Shown: in pieces, positions 18,128 to 27,642 of the stretch
Position numbering within the stretch: position 1 is the stretch's first letter
Layout: every line of letters begins with the position of its first letter
Assembly: GCF_030296915.1 (NCBI RefSeq)
Contig: NZ_AP028031.1
Coordinates: 1,235,501-1,299,500 of the forward strand
Direction of reading: 5' to 3'
Source of the DNA: Anaerostipes hadrus ATCC 29173 = JCM 17467
GTDB lineage: Bacteria; Bacillota; Clostridia; Lachnospirales; Lachnospiraceae
DNA length: 64,000 nucleotides
Program-made: the position numbers and the translations under genes
Notes under the pieces: generated by a model
Seen by the model: the letters and a program-made list of their open reading frames with translations, nothing else
Databases searched by the model: none
What the model was told of the DNA's origin: nothing

Positions 18128-18988
18128 ATGAAGAATTTTTTGATTTTAACGAACGAGAAAAAAGATCCAGGACTGCGTATTTCCAAAAAGATCCAGGATT
18201 ATATTGAAAAACAAGGTGGAATCAGCCAGAGAATGTGTGATTTTACAAGACATGTTCAAAAAGATATGAACTGCATCACAAAAGACACAGAGTGTGTGAT
18301 CGTTTTAGGTGGAGATGGGACGATGCTTCATGCGGCAAGATTGATCGTAGATCATGATATTCCGATGGTTGGAGTAAATCTCGGTACCTTAGGATTCTTA
18401 ACAGAGATTGAGTTATCTAAACTTTATGACGGATTGGACGGATTGTTAAATGATACTTTCCAGATCGAGGAGAGAATGATGTTAGATGGGCGCGTGATCC
18501 ATGCGGATCATGAGACAGATCATCTTCCAGCACTCAATGACGTCGTGATCGCAAGAAGTGGTTTTTCAAGAATCATCTCGTTTCGTATTATGGTCAATGG
18601 CAAATTGTTAGATGTATATGAAGCAGATGGGATTATTGTTTCGACGCCGACAGGATCTACAGGATATAATTTATCAGCAGGTGGGCCGGTAGTGAATCCA
18701 AAAGCAAATGTTATTTTGATCACTCCGATCTGTCCACATTCGCTGCAGTCAAACAGTCTTGTTCTTTCTCCAGAAGATGAGATTGATATTTATATTGAGA
18801 ACGTGAGAGAATCTCAGTTAGAGGAAGCCTACGTTACCTTTGACGGTCAGGTTGCGAGAAAACTTCAGCCAGGAGATGTTCTTCAGGTGCGTAAATCAAA
18901 GAAGATCGCAAGGATCATTAAAGTGAAAGGAGACAGCTTTTACAGAATCCTTCGAATCAAAGTTGGAGGTCAGAATGAAGAAAAATAG
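18128..18988 (+). CDS. nadK: NAD kinase
   Basis: 286 residues starting one base after the tlyA stop, with AAGGA inside the tlyA end as RBS. The nucleotide-binding GGDGT (VVLGGDGTMLHAAR region), GVNLGTLGFLTE and the NAD-binding STPTGSTGYNLSAGGP are all present. It phosphorylates NAD to NADP in the cytosol. Its 3' end overlaps argR by 14 bases. Confidence 0.95.
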   Translation: MKNFLILTNEKKDPGLRISKKIQDYIEKQGGISQRMCDFTRHVQKDMNCITKDTECVIVLGGDGTMLHAARLIVDHDIPMVGVNLGTLGFLTEIELSKLYDGLDGLLNDTFQIEERMMLDGRVIHADHETDHLPALNDVVIARSGFSRIISFRIMVNGKLLDVYEADGIIVSTPTGSTGYNLSAGGPVVNPKANVILITPICPHSLQSNSLVLSPEDEIDIYIENVRESQLEEAYVTFDGQVARKLQPGDVLQVRKSKKIARIIKVKGDSFYRILRIKVGGQNEEK

Positions 18989-19433
18989 GCAGGAAGCGAT
19001 CATTGAATTGATCCAGCAATATCCAATTGAGACACAGGAAGAGTTGTTGTCAAGATTAAATCAGATTGGCTTTAAGACAACGCAGGCAACGATTTCAAGA
19101 GATATCAGAGAACTGGCATTGATCAAGAAACCGGATGCAGATGGGAAGCAGATTTATTGTCTGATCGATCAGGAAGATGAGACTTCAAGAAAGTATCAGA
19201 GGATTTTAGCAGAAGCGATCATTTCCATGGAACTAGCAGAGAATATGCTGGTTGTAAAAACCGTATCGGGAATGGCAATGGCGTCTGCTGCTGCACTTGA
19301 TTCTTTAAACATCATTGGAATGGTTGGTACGATCGCGGGAGATGATACGATCATGTGTGTTATGAAAGATAAGAATATTGGAAGAACTGCAATTGCTGAG
19401 ATCGATCATATGATCAAAAAATTAAAAGAATAA
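18975..19433 (+). CDS. argR: Arginine repressor ArgR/AhrC
   Basis: 152 residues with a winged-helix N-terminus (ETQEELLSRLNQIGFKTTQATISRDIREL) and an arginine-binding, hexamer-forming C-terminus (GTIAGDDTIMCVMKD, with the GDDT motif contacting arginine). The start is the ATG after GGAGGT, within the end of nadK. It represses arginine biosynthesis and activates catabolism; no arg gene is in this window, so its targets lie elsewhere. Confidence 0.93.
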   Translation: MKKNRQEAIIELIQQYPIETQEELLSRLNQIGFKTTQATISRDIRELALIKKPDADGKQIYCLIDQEDETSRKYQRILAEAIISMELAENMLVVKTVSGMAMASAAALDSLNIIGMVGTIAGDDTIMCVMKDKNIGRTAIAEIDHMIKKLKE

Positions 19434-19452
19434 ATATACAGAGAGGAAATCT

Positions 19453-21135
19453 ATGCTTCAGAATTTACATGTAAAGAATCTTGCGTTGATCAATGAATTG
19501 GAAATTACATTTGATGAACATTTGAATATACTGACTGGAGAAACCGGTGCAGGAAAATCTGTCTTGATAGGTTCTATAGAAAGTGCACTTGGGAAAAAAA
19601 TATCAAAAGATATGATCCGACCGGGAGCAAAAGAAGCAGTCATTGAACTGCTTTTTTGGATTGAAGATCAAAAGCTGATCAAAGAAATCGAAGCTCTGGA
19701 TCTGGAAGTAGAAGACGGTCAGATCTTCATCAAACGTGTGATCAACGAGAAGAGAAGTATTAATAAGATTAACGATAGTACGGTGACACTCAATACGTTA
19801 AGAGAAGTTTCCAGACGTTTATTTGATCTGCATGGTCAGCAAGAACATCAAGTACTGTTAAAAGAGAAAAATCATTTAAGTATGATGGATCATTTTTTAC
19901 CTGAAAATGCAAGATATTCCTTAGAACAGTGCAAAAATCTTGCAGGAGAATATCACGAGATTTCAACAAAGATAAAAGAAATATCAATAGATGACCAGCA
20001 AAGATTAAGAGAGATGGACTTCTTAAAACATGAGATTTCAGAGATTGAGAATGCCAATCTTGTCAAAGGAGAAGACGAGGAATTAGAAACGGTATATCAA
20101 AAGATCGTCCATAGCCGAGATATCATTATTTCTTGTCAGGCAGCACGTATGCTGACGGGATATGAGGAAGAAACATCGATTGGCAATCAGTTAAGTGAAA
20201 GCATCAGAAGAATGCAGGAGATCAGTCATTTAGATCCTCAGATCTCAGAATTTTATGAACAACTGTTGTCAGTGGAAGATCTGTTAAATGGTTTTCATCA
20301 GGAATTGACGACATATATGGAGAATATGGAATTTGATGAGCAGACATATCAGGAAGTGGAAGAACGTCTGAATGTCATTAATTCCTTAAAAGACAAATAT
20401 GGTCCATCGATTGAAGATGTTACAGCATATGGACAAAAGGCAGAAAAACGATATAATATGTTGTGTGATGCAGAACATGAGATTGAAATATTAAAGAATG
20501 AACAGGAACGCATCAGGGAACGATATCTTAAGGAAGCAAAGAATCTGTCAGAACAAAGATGTAAGGTAGCAAAGACACTTGGAAGCAATATCACAAAAGC
20601 ATTAGAAGATCTGAACTTTTTAGATGTCAGATTTGAAATCGAAGTTACGAAAAAAGACCAGATTTCAGCAGATGGAATGGATCAGATCCGTTTTATGATA
20701 TCGACCAACCCAGGTCTTCCAATGCGTCCGGTACAAGAAGTAGCATCTGGTGGTGAATTATCAAGAATCATGCTTGCACTCAAATCAGTAGCAGCACAGG
20801 CAGATGGAGTAGATACGTTGATCTTTGACGAAATTGATACTGGGATCAGTGGGGAAACTGCCAATCGTGTAGCTAAAAAGATGGCAGTGATCTCAAAGGA
20901 TCATCAGGTGATCGCGATCACACATCTTCCACAGATCGCAGCGATGGCAGATAGTCACTACTTCATTAGAAAACAAACCGATCAGAAGAATACGCAGACA
21001 ATGATCCGAAAATTAAATGAATCAGAATCGTTAAAAGAGATTTCAAGAATGATCAGCGGGGATCAATGGAGTGAAACGTCTATGGAACATGCAAAAGAAA
21101 TGAAATCTTTGGCAGATGAAACAAAATTATACTGA
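19453..21135 (+). CDS. recN: DNA repair protein RecN
   Basis: A 560-residue SMC-like ATPase: Walker A TGETGAGKSVLIGSI near residue 30, LFDLHGQQEHQ, coiled coils at about 160-360, ABC signature ASGGELSRIMLALK, Walker B TLIFDEIDTGISGETA, and the H-loop IAITHLPQIAA. It helps tether broken DNA ends during recombination. RBS AGAGGAAA. A terminator follows, so this is probably the end of the transcription unit that starts at yqhY. Confidence 0.95.
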   Translation: MLQNLHVKNLALINELEITFDEHLNILTGETGAGKSVLIGSIESALGKKISKDMIRPGAKEAVIELLFWIEDQKLIKEIEALDLEVEDGQIFIKRVINEKRSINKINDSTVTLNTLREVSRRLFDLHGQQEHQVLLKEKNHLSMMDHFLPENARYSLEQCKNLAGEYHEISTKIKEISIDDQQRLREMDFLKHEISEIENANLVKGEDEELETVYQKIVHSRDIIISCQAARMLTGYEEETSIGNQLSESIRRMQEISHLDPQISEFYEQLLSVEDLLNGFHQELTTYMENMEFDEQTYQEVEERLNVINSLKDKYGPSIEDVTAYGQKAEKRYNMLCDAEHEIEILKNEQERIRERYLKEAKNLSEQRCKVAKTLGSNITKALEDLNFLDVRFEIEVTKKDQISADGMDQIRFMISTNPGLPMRPVQEVASGGELSRIMLALKSVAAQADGVDTLIFDEIDTGISGETANRVAKKMAVISKDHQVIAITHLPQIAAMADSHYFIRKQTDQKNTQTMIRKLNESESLKEISRMISGDQWSETSMEHAKEMKSLADETKLY

Positions 21136-21162
21136 GTATGTAAGCGGTGATCTTCATATAAT

Positions 21163-21197
21163 AAAAAGGATATATCAATGACGATATGTCCTTTTTT
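21163..21197 (+). terminator. Terminator after recN, with its T-run abutting the spoIVB RBS
   Basis: AAAAAGGATATATC (21163-21176) pairs with GATATGTCCTTTTT (21183-21196), a 14-bp stem with one wobble and a 6-base loop. The next bases are AGGAGG, the RBS of spoIVB. Confidence 0.75.
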
Positions 21198-21209
21198 AGG
21201 AGGAAAAAT

Positions 21210-22427
21210 ATGAAAAAATACACTTACCGCAAATTTTTAATTCTACTTTTTATGATCAATTTAATCGCAATAACTGCAGTTTATATAAAATACTGCAATG
21301 CAAGACTTCCAGATACGATTCATATCAACAAGGGCGAAACAGTCTCTCTTTGTTATGATGTACCAGTTAGTGCAACGATCGATCATCAAACGATACGATT
21401 AAATCAGCCCATTGTATTCAAACAATGTCACATGGGTCAGTATGAAATGAAAACCAATTTATTTGGCGCGATTCCATTAAAGAAGATTAAAGTGAAGGTC
21501 GTAGATGACCAAAAGATCACGCCAAGCGGTGAAGTGATCGGTGTCTATGTAGAAACAGATGGATTGTTTGTGCTTGATACGGATCAGTTTACCGGGGAAA
21601 ACAGCATGGAATATGCACCGAGTAAAAATAAATTATATCGTGGAGATTATATCAAAAAGATTGATGGAAAAGATATTGTATCAAAAAAACAATTCATCGA
21701 AAAAATCAATCAAGGTCAAGGAGAATCTGTGATATTAACAGTCCAAAGAAAGGCAAAGATGATGCAGATCAAGATCAAGCCAGAACGTTCAAAGACGGAT
21801 CACATGTATAAAATTGGAACATGGATCAGGGATAACACGCAGGGAATCGGTACGATGACTTATGTAAAAGGTACGTCATTTGGAGGGTTGGGACACGGTA
21901 TTTATGATATGGATACAGGCACACTTTTAAAGATCAAAGGTGGTCTTTTGCTGGATCCACAGATTTATTCCATTAAAAAAGGAAAATCAGGAACGCCGGG
22001 AGAGATTGTTGGAAGTATTGAATACAAGGAAGAGAATATTTTAGGTTCCATCAAAAAAAATACGGAAAAAGGAATTTATGGAACAATACCAAAGAAACAA
22101 CAAAAAGCATACAAGATAGGATATCGTCAAGATATCAAACCAGGGAAAGCTTATATTCTCTCCAATGTAAGCGGTACTATGAAACAATATGAGATCCAGA
22201 TCAATAAGATCGTGCCATCCGACAAGGATGTGTTAAAAAGTATGGAGATTGAAGTGACAGACAAAGAATTATTAAAACTTACCAACGGGATCATACAGGG
22301 AATGAGTGGCAGTCCAATCTTGCAGAATGGGAAACTTATTGGTGCTGTTACACATGTTTTTGTAAATGACCCGATGAAAGGGTATGCTATTCTTATGGAA
22401 ACAATGCTCTATGAGATGGAAAATTAG
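21210..22427 (+). CDS. spoIVB: SpoIVB serine peptidase (stage IV sporulation protein B)
   Basis: 405 residues: N-terminal membrane anchor (FLILLFMINLIAITAVYI), a PDZ domain around residues 105-190 (NKLYRGDYIKKIDGKDI), and the S55 peptidase domain with catalytic His in FGGLGHGIYD and Ser in IIQGMSGSPIL. In sporulation SpoIVB is made in the forespore and cleaves SpoIVFA to trigger pro-sigma-K processing. Normally spo0A comes next; here sbcDC intervenes. I start at the ATG after AGGAGG rather than the upstream in-frame start at 21186, which lies inside the terminator. Its own forespore promoter was not confidently located. Confidence 0.93.
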   Translation: MKKYTYRKFLILLFMINLIAITAVYIKYCNARLPDTIHINKGETVSLCYDVPVSATIDHQTIRLNQPIVFKQCHMGQYEMKTNLFGAIPLKKIKVKVVDDQKITPSGEVIGVYVETDGLFVLDTDQFTGENSMEYAPSKNKLYRGDYIKKIDGKDIVSKKQFIEKINQGQGESVILTVQRKAKMMQIKIKPERSKTDHMYKIGTWIRDNTQGIGTMTYVKGTSFGGLGHGIYDMDTGTLLKIKGGLLLDPQIYSIKKGKSGTPGEIVGSIEYKEENILGSIKKNTEKGIYGTIPKKQQKAYKIGYRQDIKPGKAYILSNVSGTMKQYEIQINKIVPSDKDVLKSMEIEVTDKELLKLTNGIIQGMSGSPILQNGKLIGAVTHVFVNDPMKGYAILMETMLYEMEN

Positions 22428-22465
22428 AGCAAAGGGAAATGAAAGCTGTTTTTAAAATATAAGTT

Positions 22466-22474
22466 TGCTACAAT
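22466..22474 (+). promoter_or_regulatory. Extended -10 element before sbcD
   Basis: TGC-TACAAT at 22466-22474, the same extended -10 as before jetA; the -35 region (CTGTTT) is weak. The sbcD ATG is 24 bases downstream with GGGAGGG between. Confidence 0.4.
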
Positions 22475-22497
22475 AGAAAAAAGGGAGGGTAAGAGAC

Positions 22498-23637
22498 ATG
22501 AAGATTTTGCATCTTGGAGATCTGCATCTCGGAAAGAGAGTGAATGAGATATCCATGATTGAAGATCAGAAATTTATATTGGATCAGATCGTTACATTAG
22601 TAAAAGAAGAAAAGATAGATGTTATTTTATTATGTGGGGATATCTATGATAAGGCAATACCGACGATCGAGGCGATTCATCTGCTGGATGAATTTTTAGA
22701 AGAACTGAGTGATCTTAAAGTAAAAGTATTGATGATCAGCGGAAATCATGATTCTTCGGAAAGATTGTCATTTGGAAGAAACTTATTTAAACGATCTAAT
22801 TTATATATTGCATCACAATTTAATCAGGAAATTGAAAAGATTACGATCAAGGAAGATGGATACAATATTAATTTTTATATGCTTCCATTTGTAAAGCCAG
22901 CGTATATCAATCATGTATTAAAAATTCAGACAGAAACCTATGAAGAATGCTTCAAGCATCTAATGGAACAAGTGAAGATCAACGAAGATGAGACGAATAT
23001 CCTGCTGGCGCATCAGTTTGTAACGGTTGGAAAGAATTCTCCAGAATTGTCAGATTCAGAAACAAGCAGCCTTGGAGGGATTGATAATATTGATTACCGT
23101 CTATTTGATGCATTTGACTATGTAGCACTTGGACATATCCACAAGCCGCAGGCAATGGGACGTGAAATGGTAAGGTATGCTGGATCGATCTTAAAATATT
23201 CTTTTTCAGAAATTTACAAAGACAAACAGGCAACGATCCTTACGATCAGTAAAAACAAGCAGATCTCCCTATCCCATCATTTGCTAAAACCATTACGTGA
23301 TATGAGGGAAATGGAATGTTCGTTAGAATCATTGTTAAAAAGAAAATGTGAAATTGGAAATGAAGAAGATTATATGCATGTCATTCTGACGGATGAGGAG
23401 CAGATTTTAGATGCGATCGGGAAAGTACGTACGGTTTATCCGAATGTTATGCAGATCAGCTTTAAAAACCGTCGTCATATGATGCAATATGAAACCATTC
23501 AGATGAAAGAAAACCAGATCGCAGATCAAAATCCAATGGAATTATTTGAACAGTTTTATAAAATGCAAAATCATATTGATCTGGATGAAAAAAGAGCACA
23601 GATGGCAATATCCATTTTTGAGGAGGTGATTCGTTGA
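22498..23637 (+). CDS. sbcD: Exonuclease SbcD (Mre11-type nuclease)
   Basis: A 379-residue metallophosphoesterase: LHLGDLHLGKRV (motif I, D-x-H), LLCGDIYDKAIP (GD), ISGNHDSSERLSFG (GNHD), LLAHQFV and LGHIHKPQ (GH-H). This is the Mre11/SbcD two-metal site. With SbcC it cleaves hairpins and protein-blocked DNA ends. It overlaps sbcC by 4 bases. RBS: GGGAGGGT. Confidence 0.95.
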   Translation: MKILHLGDLHLGKRVNEISMIEDQKFILDQIVTLVKEEKIDVILLCGDIYDKAIPTIEAIHLLDEFLEELSDLKVKVLMISGNHDSSERLSFGRNLFKRSNLYIASQFNQEIEKITIKEDGYNINFYMLPFVKPAYINHVLKIQTETYEECFKHLMEQVKINEDETNILLAHQFVTVGKNSPELSDSETSSLGGIDNIDYRLFDAFDYVALGHIHKPQAMGREMVRYAGSILKYSFSEIYKDKQATILTISKNKQISLSHHLLKPLRDMREMECSLESLLKRKCEIGNEEDYMHVILTDEEQILDAIGKVRTVYPNVMQISFKNRRHMMQYETIQMKENQIADQNPMELFEQFYKMQNHIDLDEKRAQMAISIFEEVIR

Positions 23638-26417
23638 GACCGCAAAAATTAATATTATCTGCATTTGGACCATTTGCAGAGGAAACAGTGATTGATTTTA
23701 CCAGATTTAAAGATGGGATTTTTTTGATCTCAGGAGAAACAGGTGCAGGGAAAACGACTATTTTTGATGGAATCTGTTTTGCTTTATACGGTGAGCCAAG
23801 TGGTTCTTATCGAAAACAGGATATGCTAAGAAGTGATTTTGCCAAAGATGAGACAGAGACGAAAGTGGTATTCTTATTTTCGCATCGCAAAAAGCAGTAC
23901 AAGATTGAAAGAAATCCATCCTATATGCGAAAGAGCAAACGAGGAGACAAAATGACACGACAGTCTCCGTATGCAGTATTATATCAAGAAGATGAGATTG
24001 TAACAACAGGAAGTCAGCAAGTGACCGCGCAGATGGAAGAAATTCTTGGAATGGACCGTATGCAGTATCAGCAGATTTCAATGATCGCACAAGGAGAATT
24101 TTTAAAACTTCTTTACGCGAAAGGAAAAGAACGGAGTGAAATCTTTCGTAAGATTTTTGGAACATGGTATCTGTATGAATTTCAGGAAAAGATCAAACGT
24201 AGACATCTTTCTTGTAAATACGAATATGAGAATCTTGGGAATACCTTGTTAGAGCAGGAAGATAACATTTTTGTATCAAAAGATGCAGAAGAATATGAAG
24301 AATATACACGGTATTTAAAACAAAAACATCAAATTGTAGAATTTATGGATGTAGTAAAAAGATATCAGTATCGAAAACAACAAGAATATGAGAATTTCCA
24401 GAAACAAAAAGAAACACAAGAAGAACTATATCAGAAGCAACGGATTGTTTTTTCACAGATAACGGAGAAGAGACAGAAGATCAAAGATATAAAAGAAGAA
24501 ATTAAAGAACTTATAGTACAAGAAAAAGAAAATAAAGCAGAACAGCGAGCGATCAAAAAAGAATATGATCAGATCCAAAAGGAACTGCCGAAACTACATA
24601 AAAAGGAATTAAGGTTTCAAGAACTCCAAAAACAGATAAAACAATATAAAGAGCTGGAAGCATTAGAGAAAAAAAAGGAATCTTTAAAGAATGCGAAAGA
24701 ACGTATGATCAGACAGCAGGAAGAAACGGAGAAAAAAAAAGAGAACGAAAGACAAAGAGAATTAAAACTACTAGAATTTCTTAGACAGGCAGATGAGATT
24801 GAAACACAATACGATCATTTGCAAAAAGAAGAATTGAAACTTCATGTTCAGACAGAAAAAAATCATGAATTGTGTAAGGAGAAAGAAGCTTATTTTGAGA
24901 AACTTCGGATTTATGAAGAGGCTGGAGAAGTCTATGATAAGATCAGAATGCAAAGAAAAGAATACAGAGATCGATTGTCAGACTGGCAGGATCGATATGA
25001 CTGTAATCAAGCAGGACTTCTGGCAAGAAATCTGATAGACGGTCATCCATGTCCGGTTTGTGGATCATTACATCATCCAAAAACAGCAGATTTTAAAGAA
25101 AGTGATATTACGCAGGAGATGCTTCGTGCACTTCGTGAAGAAACGGAATTGATCGATCGGCAATATAATACTGCATTTGCGAAAGTAAAACAGAGTAAAG
25201 GTATTGTTGAGATATGTAAAGAACAGCTTTGCAAAAAAAGTGGGAAAAGATCAGAAGAGTTTGAAAAGCTTGACGAGATCTATGAAATCTCTTTACGACA
25301 ATATAAAAAAGTAAAAAAAGAATTTGAAAGAATCAAAAAACAGAAAGAAAAGATAGCAGAACAAAGAGTAAAAGTTGAAAAATCCAAAGAAAAACAATTG
25401 AACTATGTGGAAAAACTGCAGGAAATTGCCGGAAAATCACATGAAAAAGATAGTTTATATAAGCAGACAGAGGCCAGAATAGAAGAAATCTGTAAGAATC
25501 TTGAATATAAAACATATAAAGATGCCAGTGAAGAACAGCAGCGATTATCTGATGAGATCGATCAGATGAAATTTAATAAAGAAGAAATAGAAAAGAAAAA
25601 AGAAAGTGTTGAAATACAGGGAGTTCATATCAAAGCGGCCATTGAAGAAAAAGAAAATACACTTTCGAGTGTTACAAAACAGTTGGAAGAACACAAAGAG
25701 ATGAATGAAGAAATTTCAGATTTTAGAAAATTTGAAACAAAACTTCATCAGATGAAAAAAGAAATACAAAAACAAAATCAGAATCTGGAACAATTAAATC
25801 AACATATCTCTGTAAACGAACAATCGATAAGATTTATGGACAAGAAGATGGAAGAGTATAAAGAAACAGAAATGAACTATACACTGTTAAAAGATCTGTC
25901 AGATACAGCAAATGGAGAACAAAAAGGAAAGACAAAGATTTCATTTGAACGTTTTGTGCAGTCAGTATATTTTGATCTGATCTTGGCAGCAGCCAATGAA
26001 CGGTTGTCCGTTATGAGTGAACAAAGATATTATCTGCTTCGAAAAGAAGAAAATGATATAAACAAAGGATCTTCTGGTCTGGAATTGGAGATTCTTGATG
26101 AATGGACAGGAAAAAGAAGAAATGTAAGATCATTATCTGGAGGAGAATCATTTAAAGCAGCATTATCTCTTGCGTTAGGATTAAGTGATGTGATCCAGAA
26201 CAAAAAAGGCGGGATACAGGTTGATACGATCTTTATTGATGAGGGATTTGGTACTTTAGATGCGGATTCTTTAAATAAGGCGATGCAGATCATAAATTCA
26301 CTGTCTTTGGAAGGAAATAAGCTGGTTGGCATAATTTCACATGTCGATGAATTGAAAGATCAGATCGATCAAAAGATTGAAGTTTATAAAGATCATGCAG
26401 GAAGTAAAGTGAAATAA
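23634..26417 (+). CDS. sbcC: Exonuclease SbcC (Rad50-type ATPase), TTG start
   Basis: 927 residues: Walker A SGETGAGKTTIFDGI near residue 36, Q-loop, long Lys/Glu-rich coiled coils (about 200-440 and 500-760), a zinc hook CPVC (in HPCPVCGSLHHP) at the apex, signature SLSGGESFKAALSLALG, Walker B IFIDEGFGTLD. The start is TTG at 23634, 8 bases after a perfect AGGAGGTGAT RBS and overlapping the sbcD stop (TTGA). It pairs with SbcD. Its position between spoIVB and spo0A is unusual. Confidence 0.95.
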   Translation: MRPQKLILSAFGPFAEETVIDFTRFKDGIFLISGETGAGKTTIFDGICFALYGEPSGSYRKQDMLRSDFAKDETETKVVFLFSHRKKQYKIERNPSYMRKSKRGDKMTRQSPYAVLYQEDEIVTTGSQQVTAQMEEILGMDRMQYQQISMIAQGEFLKLLYAKGKERSEIFRKIFGTWYLYEFQEKIKRRHLSCKYEYENLGNTLLEQEDNIFVSKDAEEYEEYTRYLKQKHQIVEFMDVVKRYQYRKQQEYENFQKQKETQEELYQKQRIVFSQITEKRQKIKDIKEEIKELIVQEKENKAEQRAIKKEYDQIQKELPKLHKKELRFQELQKQIKQYKELEALEKKKESLKNAKERMIRQQEETEKKKENERQRELKLLEFLRQADEIETQYDHLQKEELKLHVQTEKNHELCKEKEAYFEKLRIYEEAGEVYDKIRMQRKEYRDRLSDWQDRYDCNQAGLLARNLIDGHPCPVCGSLHHPKTADFKESDITQEMLRALREETELIDRQYNTAFAKVKQSKGIVEICKEQLCKKSGKRSEEFEKLDEIYEISLRQYKKVKKEFERIKKQKEKIAEQRVKVEKSKEKQLNYVEKLQEIAGKSHEKDSLYKQTEARIEEICKNLEYKTYKDASEEQQRLSDEIDQMKFNKEEIEKKKESVEIQGVHIKAAIEEKENTLSSVTKQLEEHKEMNEEISDFRKFETKLHQMKKEIQKQNQNLEQLNQHISVNEQSIRFMDKKMEEYKETEMNYTLLKDLSDTANGEQKGKTKISFERFVQSVYFDLILAAANERLSVMSEQRYYLLRKEENDINKGSSGLELEILDEWTGKRRNVRSLSGGESFKAALSLALGLSDVIQNKKGGIQVDTIFIDEGFGTLDADSLNKAMQIINSLSLEGNKLVGIISHVDELKDQIDQKIEVYKDHAGSKVK

Positions 26418-26622
26418 AAAGGAATTGCAAATTCTTATGACAGGAAGTCGAAGACATGATATACTAGGAAAGAAAGAAAATAATCTGTCAAACATTAGAA
26501 CATTGTACAGATTTGAGAACAGAGAGGAGCTGATGCATGCCGAAGCAGATCAGATTGTTGTGACAACAACAGAGTTACTGGATGTCATATGGAATCATCG
26601 AAGTGAGAAATTATATATTTAA
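26416..26622 (+). pseudogene. Remnant of a HAD-superfamily phosphatase (phosphoglycolate phosphatase-like C-terminus)
   Basis: An in-frame stretch of about 68 codons right after sbcC reads ILMTGSRRHDILGKKENN, then TLYRFENREELMHAEADQIV and TTTELLDVI. This follows the C-terminal third of HAD phosphatases of the Gph/PGP type (pattern MVGDR.HDI.GAK.N followed by GVLYGYGS.EEL..AGAD.IV.S..EL). The key Mg-binding Asp of GDR is Ser here, and the upstream catalytic DxD domain is absent, so it is a decayed fragment rather than an enzyme. No convincing start or RBS. The resemblance is from memory of the family pattern, not a search. Confidence 0.55.
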
Positions 26623-26672
26623 CAATTTACGCAGCGAAATATGACATAGATTTTAAAAAATAGAATTAATTT

Positions 26673-26689
26673 TGTCGAATTATGTCGAA
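26673..26689 (+). promoter_or_regulatory. Two tandem Spo0A-binding sites (0A boxes) upstream of spo0A
   Basis: Exact TGTCGAA at 26673-26679 and again at 26683-26689, a 10-bp step that places both on the same DNA face. They lie about 40 bases upstream of the putative -35 and about 105 bases before the spo0A ATG. Autoregulation by Spo0A~P is the obvious reading, as in Bacillus. Confidence 0.75.
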
Positions 26690-26728
26690 TCCTTTGGAAA
26701 TCAACCAAAACTTGCGAAGAAATATGGG

Positions 26729-26758
26729 TTGTTTGTAAACTTAAATCAAATATATAAT
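26729..26758 (+). promoter_or_regulatory. Putative sigma-A promoter of the spo0A cluster
   Basis: TTGTTT (26729-26734), 18-base spacer, TATAAT (26753-26758), 36 bases before the spo0A ATG. No separate promoter of comparable quality is seen before the second or third copy. I did not find a sigma-H motif. Confidence 0.55.
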
Positions 26759-26794
26759 TAATTTGTAGAGAAAAACAGAATGGGAGGACTGAAG

Positions 26795-27601
26795 ATGAAC
26801 AAGATTAATGTGGCTATTGCAGATGACAACCAGAGAACTGTTGAGATGATGACAGAACTGTTAGAGCAGGAAAGTGATATTGAAGTAATCGCAAGTGCGG
26901 ATGATGGAGAAGAAGCATTGCGTATCATCAAGGAAAAACAACCGGATGTTGTATTACTGGATATCATTATGCCGAAACTCGATGGAATTGGTGTATTAGA
27001 ACGTTTGCAAACAGAAGATCTAAGTAAAAGACCGATCATTATTATGGTCTCCGCAATGGGGCAGGAAAATGTCTGCGAAGAGGCTATGGAATTAGGAGCA
27101 TCTTATTTTATTTTAAAGCCGTTTGATCTAAGAACGATCATTAAGCAGATCAAGCAGGCAAAGATAAAACAGCAGATTCCTGAAAGACCATTCGTTTCTG
27201 TACCAGAGAAGATTCATGGATTGACAGAAAACCAGTTGGAGATCATCATAACGAATATGATTCATGAGATCGGGGTTCCGGCTCATATCAAAGGTTATCA
27301 GTACTTAAGAGATTCGATCATGATGGCAGTCTGTGATATGGATATTTTAAATTCCATAACAAAACAGCTGTATCCGTCAATCGCACAGAAGTTTGATACG
27401 ACACCAAGCAGGGTAGAACGAGCGATCAGACATGCGATCGAGGTTGCCTGGGGAAGAGGAAATATGGACACGATCGATGCATTGTTTGGCTATACGATTC
27501 ATGCAGGAAAAGGAAAACCTACGAATTCAGAGTTTATTGCATTGATCGCGGATAAAATACGCCTGGAATATGGAGATGAAGTACTGATCGAGGAAAAATA
27601 A
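26795..27601 (+). CDS. spo0A: Sporulation master regulator Spo0A (canonical copy)
   Basis: 268 residues from the ATG after GGGAGG. Receiver domain with Asp10-Asp11, phospho-acceptor Asp56 ([13 protein letters not shown]), Ser86 and Lys108 (LKPF) intact. The C-terminal Spo0A DNA-binding domain is fully conserved: [56 protein letters not shown]. It controls entry into sporulation and stationary-phase programmes on phosphorylation. Length equals the family norm (about 267). It is followed by two further Spo0A-like genes 41 and 68 bases apart. Confidence 0.96.
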   Translation: MNKINVAIADDNQRTVEMMTELLEQESDIEVIASADDGEEALRIIKEKQPDVVLLDIIMPKLDGIGVLERLQTEDLSKRPIIIMVSAMGQENVCEEAMELGASYFILKPFDLRTIIKQIKQAKIKQQIPERPFVSVPEKIHGLTENQLEIIITNMIHEIGVPAHIKGYQYLRDSIMMAVCDMDILNSITKQLYPSIAQKFDTTPSRVERAIRHAIEVAWGRGNMDTIDALFGYTIHAGKGKPTNSEFIALIADKIRLEYGDEVLIEEK

Positions 27602-27642
27602 CAGCATAAGACATCATAATCATGATCAGGAGGTTGAAAAAG

